The notes: generated by a model from the sequence alone, not told the origin. A stretch of 64,000 nt of DNA from Microbacterium enclense (GCF_001456955.1 NZ_KQ758467.1:685333-749332); one strand, 5' to 3'; positions 43,772 to 53,130 are shown, counted from the stretch's first letter. Made by a program: numbers and translations.

Positions 43772-45436
43772 TTACTTGGATCCGTGCTGCGCGCGCACCA
43801 TCTCCACGACCTCGTCGTACCGCGGCGAGTTCATGAAGTTGTCGACTGAGACGTGCACGGAGTCGGGCGACTGCGCCTTGGCGCGGTCGGTGAGCTGGTT
43901 CTGCGTGATGACCAGGTCGGCCGAGCCGTCGAGGTTCGCGATCGCCTGGTTGGTGACCGTGACGCCGTCGATGCCGGCCTTCTTGATCTTGTTGCGCAGG
44001 ACGCTGGCGCCCATGGCCGACGAGCCCATGCCGGCGTCGCAGGCGAACACGATGTTGTTCAGCTGCTTCGTGGCCGTGGCGCCGCCGAGCCCGCCGAGGG
44101 CGGCGTCGACGTCGCGGTCGGCCGTCTCGGTGGTGCCCGAACCGGTGGTGCCGGCAGCCCGGGTGCGGAGGGCGCCGAGGGCCGACGACTCCTTGCCCTT
44201 GTTGGCGGCGGTCTGGTCGATGGCCGCGGCGAAGCTGTCGCCCTCGGCCTCGGCGTCGCGCTTGCGCGAGGCGCGGAGGATGACACCGGCCACCAGGAAG
44301 GTGACGACGGCGGCGACGACGACCGACAGATAGACCACCAGCAGGTTGGCGGGTCCGGCGCCGATGGCGGCGACGGTGACGGCGATGATGCTGCCGGGCG
44401 CGGCCGGGAAGGCCAGGCCGCCCTGGAAGATCATGTTCGTCGCGACACCCGAGGCGCCACCGGCGATCAGGGCGAGGATCGTCATCGGCTTGGCGAGGGC
44501 GTACGGGAAGTAGATCTCGTGGATGCCGCCGAGGAACTGGATGATGATCGCGCCGGGAGCCGACGCCTTCGCCGCACCGACGCCGAAGAAGGTGAAGGCC
44601 AGGAGCAGACCGAGGCCCGGACCGGGGTTGGCCTCGATGAGGAACAGGATCGACTTGCCGGTGTCGGCGGCCTGCTCGATGCCCAGCGGGGTGAACACGC
44701 CGTGGTTGATGGCGTTGTTGAGGAACAGCACCTTGGCCGGCTCGACGATGACCGACAGGATCGGCAGCAGGTTGAACTGCACGAGGAAGGCGACGATGCT
44801 ACCGAGCACGGCGCTGATGCCGAGGAAGACGGGACCGAAGGCGAAGAAGCCGACGATCGCGAGCACCATGCCGAGGATGCCGGCCGAGAAGTTGTTGACG
44901 AGCATCTCGAAACCGGGGCGGATCTTGCCGTCCCACAGCTTGTCCATCTGCTTGGTGATCCAGGCCGCGAGCGGGCCCATGATCATCGCGCCGAGGAACA
45001 TCGGGATGTTGGTGCCGACGATCACACCCATCACGGCGATCGTGGCGACCACGCCACCGCGAGCGCCGTAGACGATGCGTCCACCGGTGTTGGCGATGAG
45101 CAGCGGCAGCAGGTACGTGATCATCACGCTCACCAGGCCGACGTAGCCCTGGTAGGTCGCGCCGTCTTCGGTGGCGGTGAGCGCGGTCATGGCGCCCGGC
45201 CACTGGATGAGGGCGGCGTCGCCGCCTCCGCCGAGGATCTCGGCGACCGGGGCCCAGTGCCAGCCGAAGGGGCTGTTCGCCCCGAAGAAACCGGCGGGGA
45301 TGAAGAGCATGGTGATGAAGCCCCATGCGATGAACGCCGCGATGTTCGGCATGATCATGCCGGACAGGAACGTGCCGAATCGCTGTACGGCGATCCGTGC
45401 TCCTCCCGGCTTCTTGGCGGGTGACGTCGTCGTCAT
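43772..45436 (-). CDS. mtlA: PTS mannitol EIICB permease
   Basis: This is a 554-residue membrane protein. The EIIC part (to about 345) carries the motifs GTFLSGMIMPNIAAFIAWGFITMLF, NFSAGILGM, LFLNNAINHGVFTPLG (the NNxxxHG-type substrate loop) and GGIHEIYFPYALA. A flexible linker of about 100 residues leads to the EIIB domain, where the phospho-cysteine is in NNIVFACDAGMGSSAMG. It takes up mannitol as mannitol 1-phosphate. AAGGAGACACAGCA precedes the ATG. It has no EIIA, which is MtlF. Confidence 0.95.
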   Translation of the reverse strand: MTTTSPAKKPGGARIAVQRFGTFLSGMIMPNIAAFIAWGFITMLFIPAGFFGANSPFGWHWAPVAEILGGGGDAALIQWPGAMTALTATEDGATYQGYVGLVSVMITYLLPLLIANTGGRIVYGARGGVVATIAVMGVIVGTNIPMFLGAMIMGPLAAWITKQMDKLWDGKIRPGFEMLVNNFSAGILGMVLAIVGFFAFGPVFLGISAVLGSIVAFLVQFNLLPILSVIVEPAKVLFLNNAINHGVFTPLGIEQAADTGKSILFLIEANPGPGLGLLLAFTFFGVGAAKASAPGAIIIQFLGGIHEIYFPYALAKPMTILALIAGGASGVATNMIFQGGLAFPAAPGSIIAVTVAAIGAGPANLLVVYLSVVVAAVVTFLVAGVILRASRKRDAEAEGDSFAAAIDQTAANKGKESSALGALRTRAAGTTGSGTTETADRDVDAALGGLGGATATKQLNNIVFACDAGMGSSAMGASVLRNKIKKAGIDGVTVTNQAIANLDGSADLVITQNQLTDRAKAQSPDSVHVSVDNFMNSPRYDEVVEMVRAQHGSK

Positions 45437-45529
45437 TGCTGTGTCTCCTTGGTGTGGTGCACGGCGGGGGCCGTGCGATGAGCGGCGAGCGCCGCGGTGT
45501 CGGCGGGGCGGCCGGAACCGCCCCGGGGA

Positions 45530-47215
45530 TTACGGGGTGGGAACGAGGGCGGAGGCAGCCTGAGCCGCCTCGCGTGCGGATGCCGCGTCGTCGGCGTCGA
45601 GGGCGGCCTCGGCGATGCGGCGGGCGTCGTCGAGGGTGTGGGCGAGCAGGGTGGCACGCACGTCGGCGAGGGCGGTGGGCGCCATCGACAGCGTGGTGGC
45701 GCCGAGCCCGACGAGCACGACGGCCAGCAGCGGGTCGGCCGCCGCCTCGCCGCAGATGCCGACGGGCTTGCCGTGGGCCCGGCCCGCCGCCCCGACCTCG
45801 CGGATGAGGCGGAGGACGGCCGGATGCCACGGATCCTGGAACGACGCCACCGAACCGAGCAGCCGGTCGGCGGCGAGCGTGTACTGCGTGAGGTCGTTCG
45901 TGCCGATCGAGGCAAAGTCCGCGATCTGCAGGATGCGGTCGGCGAGCAGCGCGGAGGAGGGCACCTCGACCATCACGCCGGTCGTCTTCAGGCCGTAGTC
46001 CTTCGCCAGCTCCGTGAAGTAGCGGGTCTCCTCGACCGTGGACACCATGGGGGCCATGACCCACAGGTCGGCGGGACCGGCCTCGGTCGCCCGCGTCGCG
46101 GCATCCGCTTCGGCCAGGGCCGTGAGCTGCTCGCGCAGGATGTCCTCGCTGGCGCGGAGGGCGCGAAGACCTCGCAGACCCAGCGCGGGGTTCTCCTCGT
46201 GCGCGTCGTTGAGGAAGGGCAGCGGCTTGTCGGCGCCGGCGTCGAGCACGCGCACGACGACCTTCTTGCCCGGGAAGGCGCTCAGCAGCTCGGTGTACGC
46301 GGCGCGCTGCTCCTCGACGGTGGGGGCGGAGCTGGAGCTCAGGAAGAGGAACTCGGTGCGGAACAGGCCCACGCCCTCGGCGCCGAGCTCGACGGCCTCG
46401 GCGGCGCCGCCGGGCTTGCCCAGGTTCGCCAGCAGCGGCACCTTCGTGCCGTCGGCGAGCGCGCCGTCGGTGAGGGGCGCGGATGCCGCGGCCTTGCGGG
46501 CGTCGGCCCGGTTCTGCGCACGTGCCTTCTCGTCGTCGGTCGGGTCGACGGTGACGACGCCCGCGGCGGCATCCACGATCACCGACTGTCCGTCGATCAG
46601 GTCTTTCGCGGCGGCCGCGCCCACGACGGCGACGATCGACTTCTCGCGGGCGAGGATCGCCGTGTGCGAGGTGGGCCCACCCTCGGTGGTGACCAGCGCG
46701 AGCACCTTATCGAGGTCGAGCAGCGCGGTGTCGGCGGGGGCGAGGTCTTTCGCGACGAGCACGAACGGGTGGCCGGGATCCGGGATGCCGGGGGCGGCGA
46801 CGCCGCGCAGACGCGCGATGACGCGCTGGGCGACGTCGTCGAGGTCGGCGGCGCGCTCGCCGAGATAGCCGCCGAGGGCGACGAGCTGCTCGCGGAACGA
46901 GGCGAACGCGTCGTGCACCGCGAACTCACCGGTCTTGCCCGCGGCCAGGCGGCTGTCGACCTCGGCCTCGAGCGTCGGGTCTTCGGCGATCATCGCCTGC
47001 GCCTCGAGCACGTCGCGGGCGGCGCCGCCGGCCTGTGCGCCGCGTGCCTCGAGCTCGCGGGCGACCGCACCGATGGCCTCGCGCACGCGCGCGGTCTCCT
47101 CCTCGACCGAGAGGTCGCTCTTCGCGTCCTTCGGGGCGGGCAGGGGCTCGGCCATGCGCGCGATGGGTCCCTGGGCGACGCCCAGGCCGATTCCGACTCC
47201 ACGGAGTTCCGTCAT
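45530..47215 (-). CDS. ptsI: phosphoenolpyruvate-protein phosphotransferase (enzyme I)
   Basis: The 561-residue general PTS enzyme takes phosphate from PEP and gives it to HPr. The phospho-histidine is in GGPTSHTAILAREKSIVAVVG. PEP-binding segments are GLFRTEFLFLS, VVVRVLDAGADKPLPF and VMVEVPSSALLADRIL, and the active-site Cys is in HGKPVGICGEAAADPLL. It lies between ptsH and mtlA on the same strand, so this strain's general PTS proteins appear to be expressed with mannitol transport. Confidence 0.95.
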   Translation of the reverse strand: MTELRGVGIGLGVAQGPIARMAEPLPAPKDAKSDLSVEEETARVREAIGAVARELEARGAQAGGAARDVLEAQAMIAEDPTLEAEVDSRLAAGKTGEFAVHDAFASFREQLVALGGYLGERAADLDDVAQRVIARLRGVAAPGIPDPGHPFVLVAKDLAPADTALLDLDKVLALVTTEGGPTSHTAILAREKSIVAVVGAAAAKDLIDGQSVIVDAAAGVVTVDPTDDEKARAQNRADARKAAASAPLTDGALADGTKVPLLANLGKPGGAAEAVELGAEGVGLFRTEFLFLSSSSAPTVEEQRAAYTELLSAFPGKKVVVRVLDAGADKPLPFLNDAHEENPALGLRGLRALRASEDILREQLTALAEADAATRATEAGPADLWVMAPMVSTVEETRYFTELAKDYGLKTTGVMVEVPSSALLADRILQIADFASIGTNDLTQYTLAADRLLGSVASFQDPWHPAVLRLIREVGAAGRAHGKPVGICGEAAADPLLAVVLVGLGATTLSMAPTALADVRATLLAHTLDDARRIAEAALDADDAASAREAAQAASALVPTP

Positions 47216-47227
47216 GTGCTTGTTCCT

Positions 47228-47503
47228 TTACTCGGCGTCGTGGTCGGTGGTCAGCAGTTCGCTGAGGCGGTCGATGGTGGCTTCGGCGTTGTCGCCGTCG
47301 GCGGTGAGGGTGACGTAGTCGCCCTGTTCGAGCCCCAGTGCGATGATGCCGAGAATGCTCGCGGCATTCACGGGCTTGCCCGCGTCCTTGGCGATGGTCA
47401 CGGCGATGCCGGACTCCTTCGCCGCCTGCGCGAAGAGCTTCGCGGGGCGGGCGTGCAGGCCGTGCGACGATCCGATGCGGACGGTGCGGGTGAGCTGAGG
47501 CAT
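47228..47503 (-). CDS. ptsH: phosphocarrier protein HPr
   Basis: The 91-residue phosphocarrier moves phosphate from enzyme I to EIIA domains. The active His is in IGSSHGLHARPAKLF, and the Ser46 region reads NAASILGIIALGLEQGD. The regulatory serine position is present although I see no HPr kinase here. The ATG at 47503 is fixed by the domain boundary. It lies 12 bp before ptsI and 20 bp after the stand-alone EIIB gene. Confidence 0.94.
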   Translation of the reverse strand: MPQLTRTVRIGSSHGLHARPAKLFAQAAKESGIAVTIAKDAGKPVNAASILGIIALGLEQGDYVTLTADGDNAEATIDRLSELLTTDHDAE

Positions 47504-47522
47504 GGGGTCCTTTCCGTCGAGG

Positions 47523-47849
47523 TCAGATCGTGTCGGCGGGCTGGCGCACGCGGAGCGCCTCTTCCACCAGGTCGAGGGTCCGGGTGCCCGTGACATCGGC
47601 GAAGACGTCGTCGGGCAGCAGCGCGACCACCACGCCGTGCGTCGCGGCAGCCGAGCGGATGCCGTCGAGCTCGCTCGCCAGGTGCGGGCCGACGAGCACG
47701 ATGTCAGCGGCGTCGAGGTCGTTCGGGAGCGAGAGCGCGGTCCCGGCGGAGGCCGAGCAGTCAAGGCCGCGTTCGAGAGCAGCACGACGGACGCGTTGCG
47801 CCACGAAGGTGCTCGACGCACCCGCTCCACACACCACGAGGATCCTCAT
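47523..47849 (-). CDS. stand-alone PTS EIIB-like protein
   Basis: The 108-residue protein starts MRILVVCGAGASSTFVAQRVRR, the P-loop with phospho-cysteine (Cys8) of lactose/cellobiose-type EIIB proteins. DIVLVGPHLASELDGIR and VVVALLPDDVFADV follow. No EIIC partner of its class is coded here. Placed first in front of ptsH-ptsI it may feed another permease or act as a regulator. GAAAGG before the ATG at 47849 supports the start. Confidence 0.85.
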   Translation of the reverse strand: MRILVVCGAGASSTFVAQRVRRAALERGLDCSASAGTALSLPNDLDAADIVLVGPHLASELDGIRSAAATHGVVVALLPDDVFADVTGTRTLDLVEEALRVRQPADTI

Positions 47850-47960
47850 CGACCGGCCTTTCTTCCTGTCGATTGTCCGCACCCCGTTCCCAGCCGACAA
47901 CCAGGTTCGTTTCCCACCCCCCGGAACGCGCGTGCGCGGCCGCGCGAGGGGCGCGGTCGC

Positions 47961-48311
47961 TCACACCCCCGTCCAGCGCCACCACCGCCGGCCCGGTGCA
48001 AGGCACCGGGTCGCATGAGAGGGCTGGTGGGCGTGCCACACGTGGGCTTTCGCCTCCGCCAGGTCGGAGAAGGAGCCGATCATGGTCGGGACCTCGTCGA
48101 AGGCGACCCAGCCGCCCGCGGGGTCGACACTGACGTACCCGATCATCTGCCGGGAACACATGCCCAGCAGGAGGTCGTCGTCGACCTGCAGCCACCGGGG
48201 CCGGCTTCTCGCTGCGCCCACGCGAGAAGTTTGTCCCTTGCGGCTTTCAGTCACAAGAAAACGGGCGAGATGGTTCGGAATCGACCCGCCGACCGGGGCG
48301 GTCTCGCGCAT
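47961..48311 (-). CDS. hypothetical protein, last gene of a three-gene unit
   Basis: The 116-residue soluble protein does not belong to a family I know. Features: FLVTESRKGQTSRVG, a hydrophobic acidic stretch WLQVDDDLLLGMCSRQMIGYVSVD, WVAFDEVPTMIGSFSDLAEAKAHVWHAHQ and a basic C-terminus (GRRWWRWTGV). Its ATG overlaps the stop of the PIG-L deacetylase gene (TGATG), good evidence that it is real and cotranslated with it. Confidence 0.65.
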   Translation of the reverse strand: MRETAPVGGSIPNHLARFLVTESRKGQTSRVGAARSRPRWLQVDDDLLLGMCSRQMIGYVSVDPAGGWVAFDEVPTMIGSFSDLAEAKAHVWHAHQPSHATRCLAPGRRWWRWTGV

Positions 48312-49141
48312 CAGCGACGGTCGCCGCCTCGCCCGACGTCGCTCTCGTCGATGAGATGCTCGCGCCGCAGCCACTCGCCCAGCCCGGCGAGCGCGAGGTA
48401 GTCGTCGGGGTCGCGGCGCAGGATCTCGTCGTGTTCGCCGTACGCGGCGAAGACGGCGAGCTTGCGAGCGACGGCCTCGGCGTCGAGGTTGGCCGGCCAC
48501 GCGTGACGCGGGTACCCCACCGCGTAGCGCACGGTCGCCCCGTCGATGAGCCCCGCGTCGACGGCCGCGGCGACGAGCCCGCCGGTGGCGCCGTGGTCGG
48601 GGTGGTCGCCGTCGCCGCCCGGCGCGGAGTCGGGCATGTTCGTCAGCACCGACGTCGCACCCGACCCGGTGATGAATGCGGCGACGGTGGCGACGAGCCG
48701 TTCGACGGTGAACTCCTGGCCCGTGTCGAGCGTCGTCAGCGACGGGATCTTGCCGGCGCGAAGGCGCGGCACCGTGCGGTAGCCGTTGGCGAACCACCCG
48801 CCCCCGGTGAGACCGCCGTCGGGGAGACGGAGGAACGCCAGGGCGATCCGGGGGTCGTCGTCGGGCGAGGTCACGCTGACCGCGACGCCGTTCGCCAGCA
48901 CCGTCTCGCGGTCCGACCAGGCCGTCGTCGATCCGCGCATGACGTCGTAGGCGGCGCGGATGCCTCGCTCCCGCCCCGCGACGTACGGCGACATCCCGGT
49001 CCCGGCATCCGAAGCGGTCAGGAAGAGGTTCCGCACGCGGTGACCGCTCCGGATGGCGCGATCGATCGTCGGGGTGCCGAAGAGCAGGTCGTCGTCGTAA
49101 TGAGCCCAGACTCCCGCGATCATCGGCGCCGCTGCAGTCAC
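48311..49141 (-). CDS. PIG-L family deacetylase
   Basis: The 276-residue zinc deacetylase-like protein has the metal motif AHYDDDLLFG, a variant of AHPDDE, and the downstream HPDHGATGGLV. Members remove N-acetyl groups from GlcNAc-type glycosides (MshB, BshB, PIG-L) or act on glycopeptides. The GTG at 49141 overlaps the methyltransferase stop (GTGA), supporting this start; an ATG at 49123 is also possible. Close coupling to a methyltransferase suggests a shared small-molecule or glycan substrate, not mycothiol synthesis specifically. Confidence 0.85.
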   Translation of the reverse strand: MTAAAPMIAGVWAHYDDDLLFGTPTIDRAIRSGHRVRNLFLTASDAGTGMSPYVAGRERGIRAAYDVMRGSTTAWSDRETVLANGVAVSVTSPDDDPRIALAFLRLPDGGLTGGGWFANGYRTVPRLRAGKIPSLTTLDTGQEFTVERLVATVAAFITGSGATSVLTNMPDSAPGGDGDHPDHGATGGLVAAAVDAGLIDGATVRYAVGYPRHAWPANLDAEAVARKLAVFAAYGEHDEILRRDPDDYLALAGLGEWLRREHLIDESDVGRGGDRR

Positions 49142-49728
49142 CGTCGGGTGAAGAAGTCGTACCGGTGCGCGTAGTGCGTGGGCGTCACCAGGTGGTCGGC
49201 ACGGGCCGCCGGCAGCACGGCACGGTCGAACCGGCGGCCTGCGAGCGCGTCGAGGTCGGGGATGCGCCGACCCTCCATGTCGTTCCACCCCACCACGAGC
49301 CACCCGCCGGGCCGCAGCACATCGGCGCAGGCGTCGAGGCCGCGCGCGACCTGCTCCGCGGTGTTCAAGCCCCACCCGAACACGCCGTTGCACACGACGA
49401 GATCGAAGGTGTCGGCCGGGTAGACCGTGGCCAGATCGGTCATCGACAGCGTGTGATGACGACTCCCCGCGATCCGCTGCATCGCGGGATCGACGTCGAT
49501 CGAGTGGTACTCGATGCCCTTGTAGAGCCGCGGATACGTCCGGGTGTACCAGGCCACCCCGACGTCGAGCATCCGCCGGATGTCGCGGCGTCCGAGGAAC
49601 TCCGGCGCGATCACGTCTTCGAGCATCACCCGGTCGGGTGTCGCGAGGCGCCACCGGCCGTTCTTCAGCCGCAGTCGACTGCGCAGGCGCACGCTCCGGG
49701 GGATGAATCGTCTCCAGATGGGGGGCAT
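49138..49728 (-). CDS. class I SAM-dependent methyltransferase
   Basis: This is a 196-residue Rossmann-fold methyltransferase. Motif I is degenerate (RRMLDVGVAWYTRTYPRLY), followed by the acidic YHSIDVDPAMQRI, FDLVVCNGVFGWGLNTAEQVARGLDACADVLRPGGWLVVGWNDMEG and a C-terminal YAHRYDFFTRR. The substrate is unknown. I prefer the ATG at 49728, which has GGAGA just before it, over the one at 49785. It is the first gene of a unit with a PIG-L deacetylase and an unknown protein, divergent from the MtlR-type regulator. Confidence 0.82.
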   Translation of the reverse strand: MPPIWRRFIPRSVRLRSRLRLKNGRWRLATPDRVMLEDVIAPEFLGRRDIRRMLDVGVAWYTRTYPRLYKGIEYHSIDVDPAMQRIAGSRHHTLSMTDLATVYPADTFDLVVCNGVFGWGLNTAEQVARGLDACADVLRPGGWLVVGWNDMEGRRIPDLDALAGRRFDRAVLPAARADHLVTPTHYAHRYDFFTRR

Positions 49729-49944
49729 ACGCTCTCCGACGGTCGGCTGCGATCGGGGGATGGTCGTCTGCCCATGATCACCCATGTGCGACGAGAATCA
49801 CGACACCTCTGCCGACTTCGCGGGAGAAAAGGCGATGAACGGCTCCGCTCCGCGCCCGGATGCCGTGCCGTCGGACCCCCCGTCGCGCGTCGCGTGGTTG
49901 GATGGAACGGACGCTGCCCACCGGGGCGGTGCGGAGGACGGATC

Positions 49945-51873
49945 GTGACGACGAAGGCTCGCCAAGACCGCCTTCTGGCCCTGCTGCTGCGCGAGGGGGA
50001 ATGGTCGACCGCCGCGTCGCTGGCCGATGCCCTGGGGGTCACCCCGCGCAGCATCCGCTCCTACGTCACGGCCGTGAACGCCCGCGTCGCCGGCGGGGCG
50101 GCGATCGAGTCGGGCCCGCTCGGCTACCGCGCGGGCGGCAACGCGGCCGCGGCTCTGCGCACGGTCTCCGGATCCGATGCCGGCACACCCCGAGACCGCC
50201 TGCACACGCTGGTGCGGCGACTGCTCGATGCGCCCGACGGCATCGACGTGTTCGACACGGCCGACGCGCTGCACGTCAGCCCGGCGACGCTCGAGGCGGA
50301 TCTTTCGCGGGTGCGCGGGCTGCTCGGCGGGACCGAGCTGACGCTCGAGCGTTCGGCATCCACCGCGCGCCTGCGCGGAACCGAGGTCGCGCAGCGGCGC
50401 CTGCTGTCGAAGCTCGCGCACGACGAGATGGATGCCGGGCTCTTCGACCTCGACGCGTTGCGGCGGACGCTCGGCGAGCGCTCGGTCGGAGCGCGCGCCT
50501 TCGGTCCGTTCAAGGCCGAGCTGGTCGCCGAGCTCGGGGCGCTCGGCTACTACGTCAACGAGATCGGCATCGGCGACGTGGTCATGCACATCGCCATCGC
50601 CGCCGACCGCACCACCCGCGACCGGGCGCTCGGCTCGCCGGGCGGCGACTCCTCCGACGCGGCCGCGGCCGTCGTGACCCTCCTCGACCGGCTCACCCTC
50701 AAGCACATCGGCGTGCAGCTCGGCTCGGGCGACCTGCGCCACCTCGCGACCCTCGTGCTCACCCGCATCGTCGCTCCCGGCACGCCCGGCGGCGACGACG
50801 TGCGCGCGCGGCTGGACCCCGCGGTGGAGGCGGCCGTGCGCCTGGTCGTCGAGAACGCGGCATCCGAGTTCCTCGTCGACATCGCGCACGACGACTTCAT
50901 CCTGCGCCTGGCGCTGCACGTGCAGAACCTCCTGGCGCGCGCACGCGAGCAGGCGTGGTCGCGCAATCCGCTGACGCGGTCTCTGAAGTCCACGTATCCG
51001 ATGATCTTCGAGGTCGCCGTCTACATCGCCAAGGGGCTGCAGGACGGTCTCGGCATCCCGATCCTCGACGACGAGATCGCCTACATCGCGATGCACGTCG
51101 GCGGGCGTCTCGAACGCAGCCGCCGCGCCGACCAGTTGCTGACCGCGACGATCGTGTGCCCCGGCTACTACGAGATGCAGGAGCTGCTGCGCTCCTCGGT
51201 CGACCGGTCGCTCGGCCAGGCGATCGAGGTCGTCGGCGTCGAGACGCGCATCGATCCCGCCTGGGATGCCATCGACACCGACCTCGTGCTGACCACGATC
51301 GACCCGCCGCGCCCCGGGGACCGGTTCGTGCGGATCCAGCCGTTCCTCACCGACGCCGACGTCGAGCGCGTCCAGGCCGCCGCCGGACGCATCCGCCGCG
51401 GCCGGCGCCTCGCGCGCCTGCGGGCCGAGCTCGAGCGTTACTTCGCGCCCGAGGCGTTCGTGCGGGGACTGGATGCCACCGCCGGCGAGGCCGGCGTCAT
51501 CGAGCGCCTCGGCGGGCTGCTGGTCGAGCAGGACGTCATCGACGACGACTACGTCGCCCGTGCCGTCGAGCGCGAGGCCATCTCGTCGACGGCGTTCACT
51601 GACGCGCTCGCCGTGCCGCACGCGATGGGCATGACCGCCACGCAGACCCGCATCGCCATCGGCATCGCCGATCCCTCGATCGCCTGGGGCGAGGGGCGGG
51701 TGCAGGTGGTGGCGCTCGTGGCGTTCAGCGAGACCGACCGCGAGGCGTTCCAGACGGTGTTCGAGCAGTTCGTCGAGGTCTTCAGCGAGCGCGACAGCGT
51801 GCAGCGCATCGTGCGGAGGGCGACGTCGTTCCCCGCCTTCCTCGACGAGCTCGTCGCCGTGATCGACGGCTGA
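49945..51873 (+). CDS. mtlR: MtlR-like PTS-regulated transcriptional activator
   Basis: This is a 642-residue multidomain regulator. An N-terminal helix-turn-helix (TTKARQDRLLALLLREGEWSTAASLADALGVTPRSIR) is followed by a second, Mga-like HTH (about 95-165), PRD1 (about 180-290, with YVNEIGIGDVVMHIAIA), PRD2 (about 295-400, IAYIAMHVGGRLER) and an EIIB-like domain (LLTATIVCPGYYEMQELL). An EIIA domain with LAVPHAMGMTATQTRIAIGI closes it. PTS phosphorylation of these domains should tune activity to mannitol. GTG 49945 begins the HTH. It sits 2 kb from the mannitol PTS operon, which it is the obvious candidate to control. Confidence 0.85.
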   Translation: MTTKARQDRLLALLLREGEWSTAASLADALGVTPRSIRSYVTAVNARVAGGAAIESGPLGYRAGGNAAAALRTVSGSDAGTPRDRLHTLVRRLLDAPDGIDVFDTADALHVSPATLEADLSRVRGLLGGTELTLERSASTARLRGTEVAQRRLLSKLAHDEMDAGLFDLDALRRTLGERSVGARAFGPFKAELVAELGALGYYVNEIGIGDVVMHIAIAADRTTRDRALGSPGGDSSDAAAAVVTLLDRLTLKHIGVQLGSGDLRHLATLVLTRIVAPGTPGGDDVRARLDPAVEAAVRLVVENAASEFLVDIAHDDFILRLALHVQNLLARAREQAWSRNPLTRSLKSTYPMIFEVAVYIAKGLQDGLGIPILDDEIAYIAMHVGGRLERSRRADQLLTATIVCPGYYEMQELLRSSVDRSLGQAIEVVGVETRIDPAWDAIDTDLVLTTIDPPRPGDRFVRIQPFLTDADVERVQAAAGRIRRGRRLARLRAELERYFAPEAFVRGLDATAGEAGVIERLGGLLVEQDVIDDDYVARAVEREAISSTAFTDALAVPHAMGMTATQTRIAIGIADPSIAWGEGRVQVVALVAFSETDREAFQTVFEQFVEVFSERDSVQRIVRRATSFPAFLDELVAVIDG

Positions 51874-51954
51874 CGCCCCGCCTCGTCGGGCTTCCTCCCC
51901 GAACCGGAGAGTCGAGCCGTCAGCAACCGCCCGGCGCAACCGCCCCGCGCGCGG

Positions 51955-53130
51955 TCAGCCGACGAGCGCGGCCTCGGCGGGCACGTCGACGGATGCCGCG
52001 ACGCGGGCGCCGACGCCCAGCAGCCGCTCGATCGCATCCGCGGCGCGGGGAGCGGCGCGCCCGTCGCCGTAGAGGTTCTGCGCGCGCGACATGCGCGCGT
52101 GCACGGCGGGGTCGTCGAGCAAGGCCGACAGCTCCGTGACGACCGCCTCGCGGCGCGTGCCGATCAGTCGCGCGGCGCCGGCGGCGACCCCCTCGCCGCG
52201 CTCGGTCGTCTCGCGCACCACCAGCGCCGGGACGCCGAGCGCCGGTGCCTCCTCCTGCACGCCGCCCGAGTCGGTCACCGTGCAGTACGCCCTCGCCAGC
52301 ATGCGTCCGAACTGCGCGTAGGGCAGCGGCTCGCACAGCACGATGCGCTCGCTTCCACCCACCGCTGCCCGTACCTCGGCGCGCACCGCCGGGTTGGGGT
52401 GCAGGGGGAGCACGGCGACCACGTCGGGGCGGGCCGAGACGACCTCGGCCACCGCCGACGCGATGCGGGCGAGGGGGCCGCCCCATGACTCGCGGCGGTG
52501 CACCGTGACGAGCACGACGCGCTCGGCGCCGACGGCGATCTCCTCCATGGCGGGGTCGTCGAAGCGCTGCGGGTGCGTCTTCTGGCGGTGCAGGGCGTCG
52601 ATGCCGGTGTTGCCGGTGACGACGATGTCGTCGGGGCGCACGCCCTCGGCGAGCAGGTTCTGCTCGGCGGCATCCGTCGGCGCCAGGTGCAGGGACGCCA
52701 GGGGCGCGATGAGGCGGCGGTTGCCCTCCTCGGGGAAGGGCGAGCGCAGGTCGCCCGAGCGCAGCCCCGCCTCGAGATGGATGACGCGGGCGCCGGCGTA
52801 GTAGGCGGCGACCGCCGCGAGCGCGGCGCTGGCGGTGTCTCCCTGCACCACGACGGCATCCGGAGCCCCGTCCGCCCAGCGCGCGGAGAGCGCCGCGAAG
52901 ATGGTCGAGGTCGTCTCGGCGAGGCCGGCGCCGCGGCGGAACACGTCGAGGTCGGCGTCGGGACGGATGCCGAACGACGCGTTGATCTCGGTGACCATCT
53001 CGCGATGCTGGCCGGTGACGGTCACGGTCGTGCGGATGCCGTCGCGGCGCCGCAGTTCGGCGACGAGCGGCGCGCATTTGATGGCTTCGGGACGCGTGCC
53101 GTAGACGACGTCGATCCAGGGAGTGGTCAC
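51955..53130 (-). CDS. wecB: UDP-N-acetylglucosamine 2-epimerase
   Basis: The 391-residue non-hydrolysing epimerase converts UDP-GlcNAc to UDP-ManNAc. Motifs in order: VVYGTRPEAIKCAPLV, TVTGQHREMV, VVQGDTASALAA, IHLEAGLRSGDLRSPFPEEGNRRLI, LVTVHRRESWGGPL and CTVTDSGGVQEEAPALG. All catalytic segments are intact. Its ATG overlaps the exosortase gene stop by four bases. As the last gene of the five-gene surface operon it probably supplies an activated sugar to the GT2 enzyme. Confidence 0.94.
   Translation of the reverse strand: MTTPWIDVVYGTRPEAIKCAPLVAELRRRDGIRTTVTVTGQHREMVTEINASFGIRPDADLDVFRRGAGLAETTSTIFAALSARWADGAPDAVVVQGDTASAALAAVAAYYAGARVIHLEAGLRSGDLRSPFPEEGNRRLIAPLASLHLAPTDAAEQNLLAEGVRPDDIVVTGNTGIDALHRQKTHPQRFDDPAMEEIAVGAERVVLVTVHRRESWGGPLARIASAVAEVVSARPDVVAVLPLHPNPAVRAEVRAAVGGSERIVLCEPLPYAQFGRMLARAYCTVTDSGGVQEEAPALGVPALVVRETTERGEGVAAGAARLIGTRREAVVTELSALLDDPAVHARMSRAQNLYGDGRAAPRAADAIERLLGVGARVAASVDVPAEAALVG

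Noticed and set aside
49798..51939. 713-residue open frame opposite the MtlR-like gene
   Set aside because: Antisense shadow; the plus-strand frame shows HTH, PRD, EIIB and EIIA motifs.
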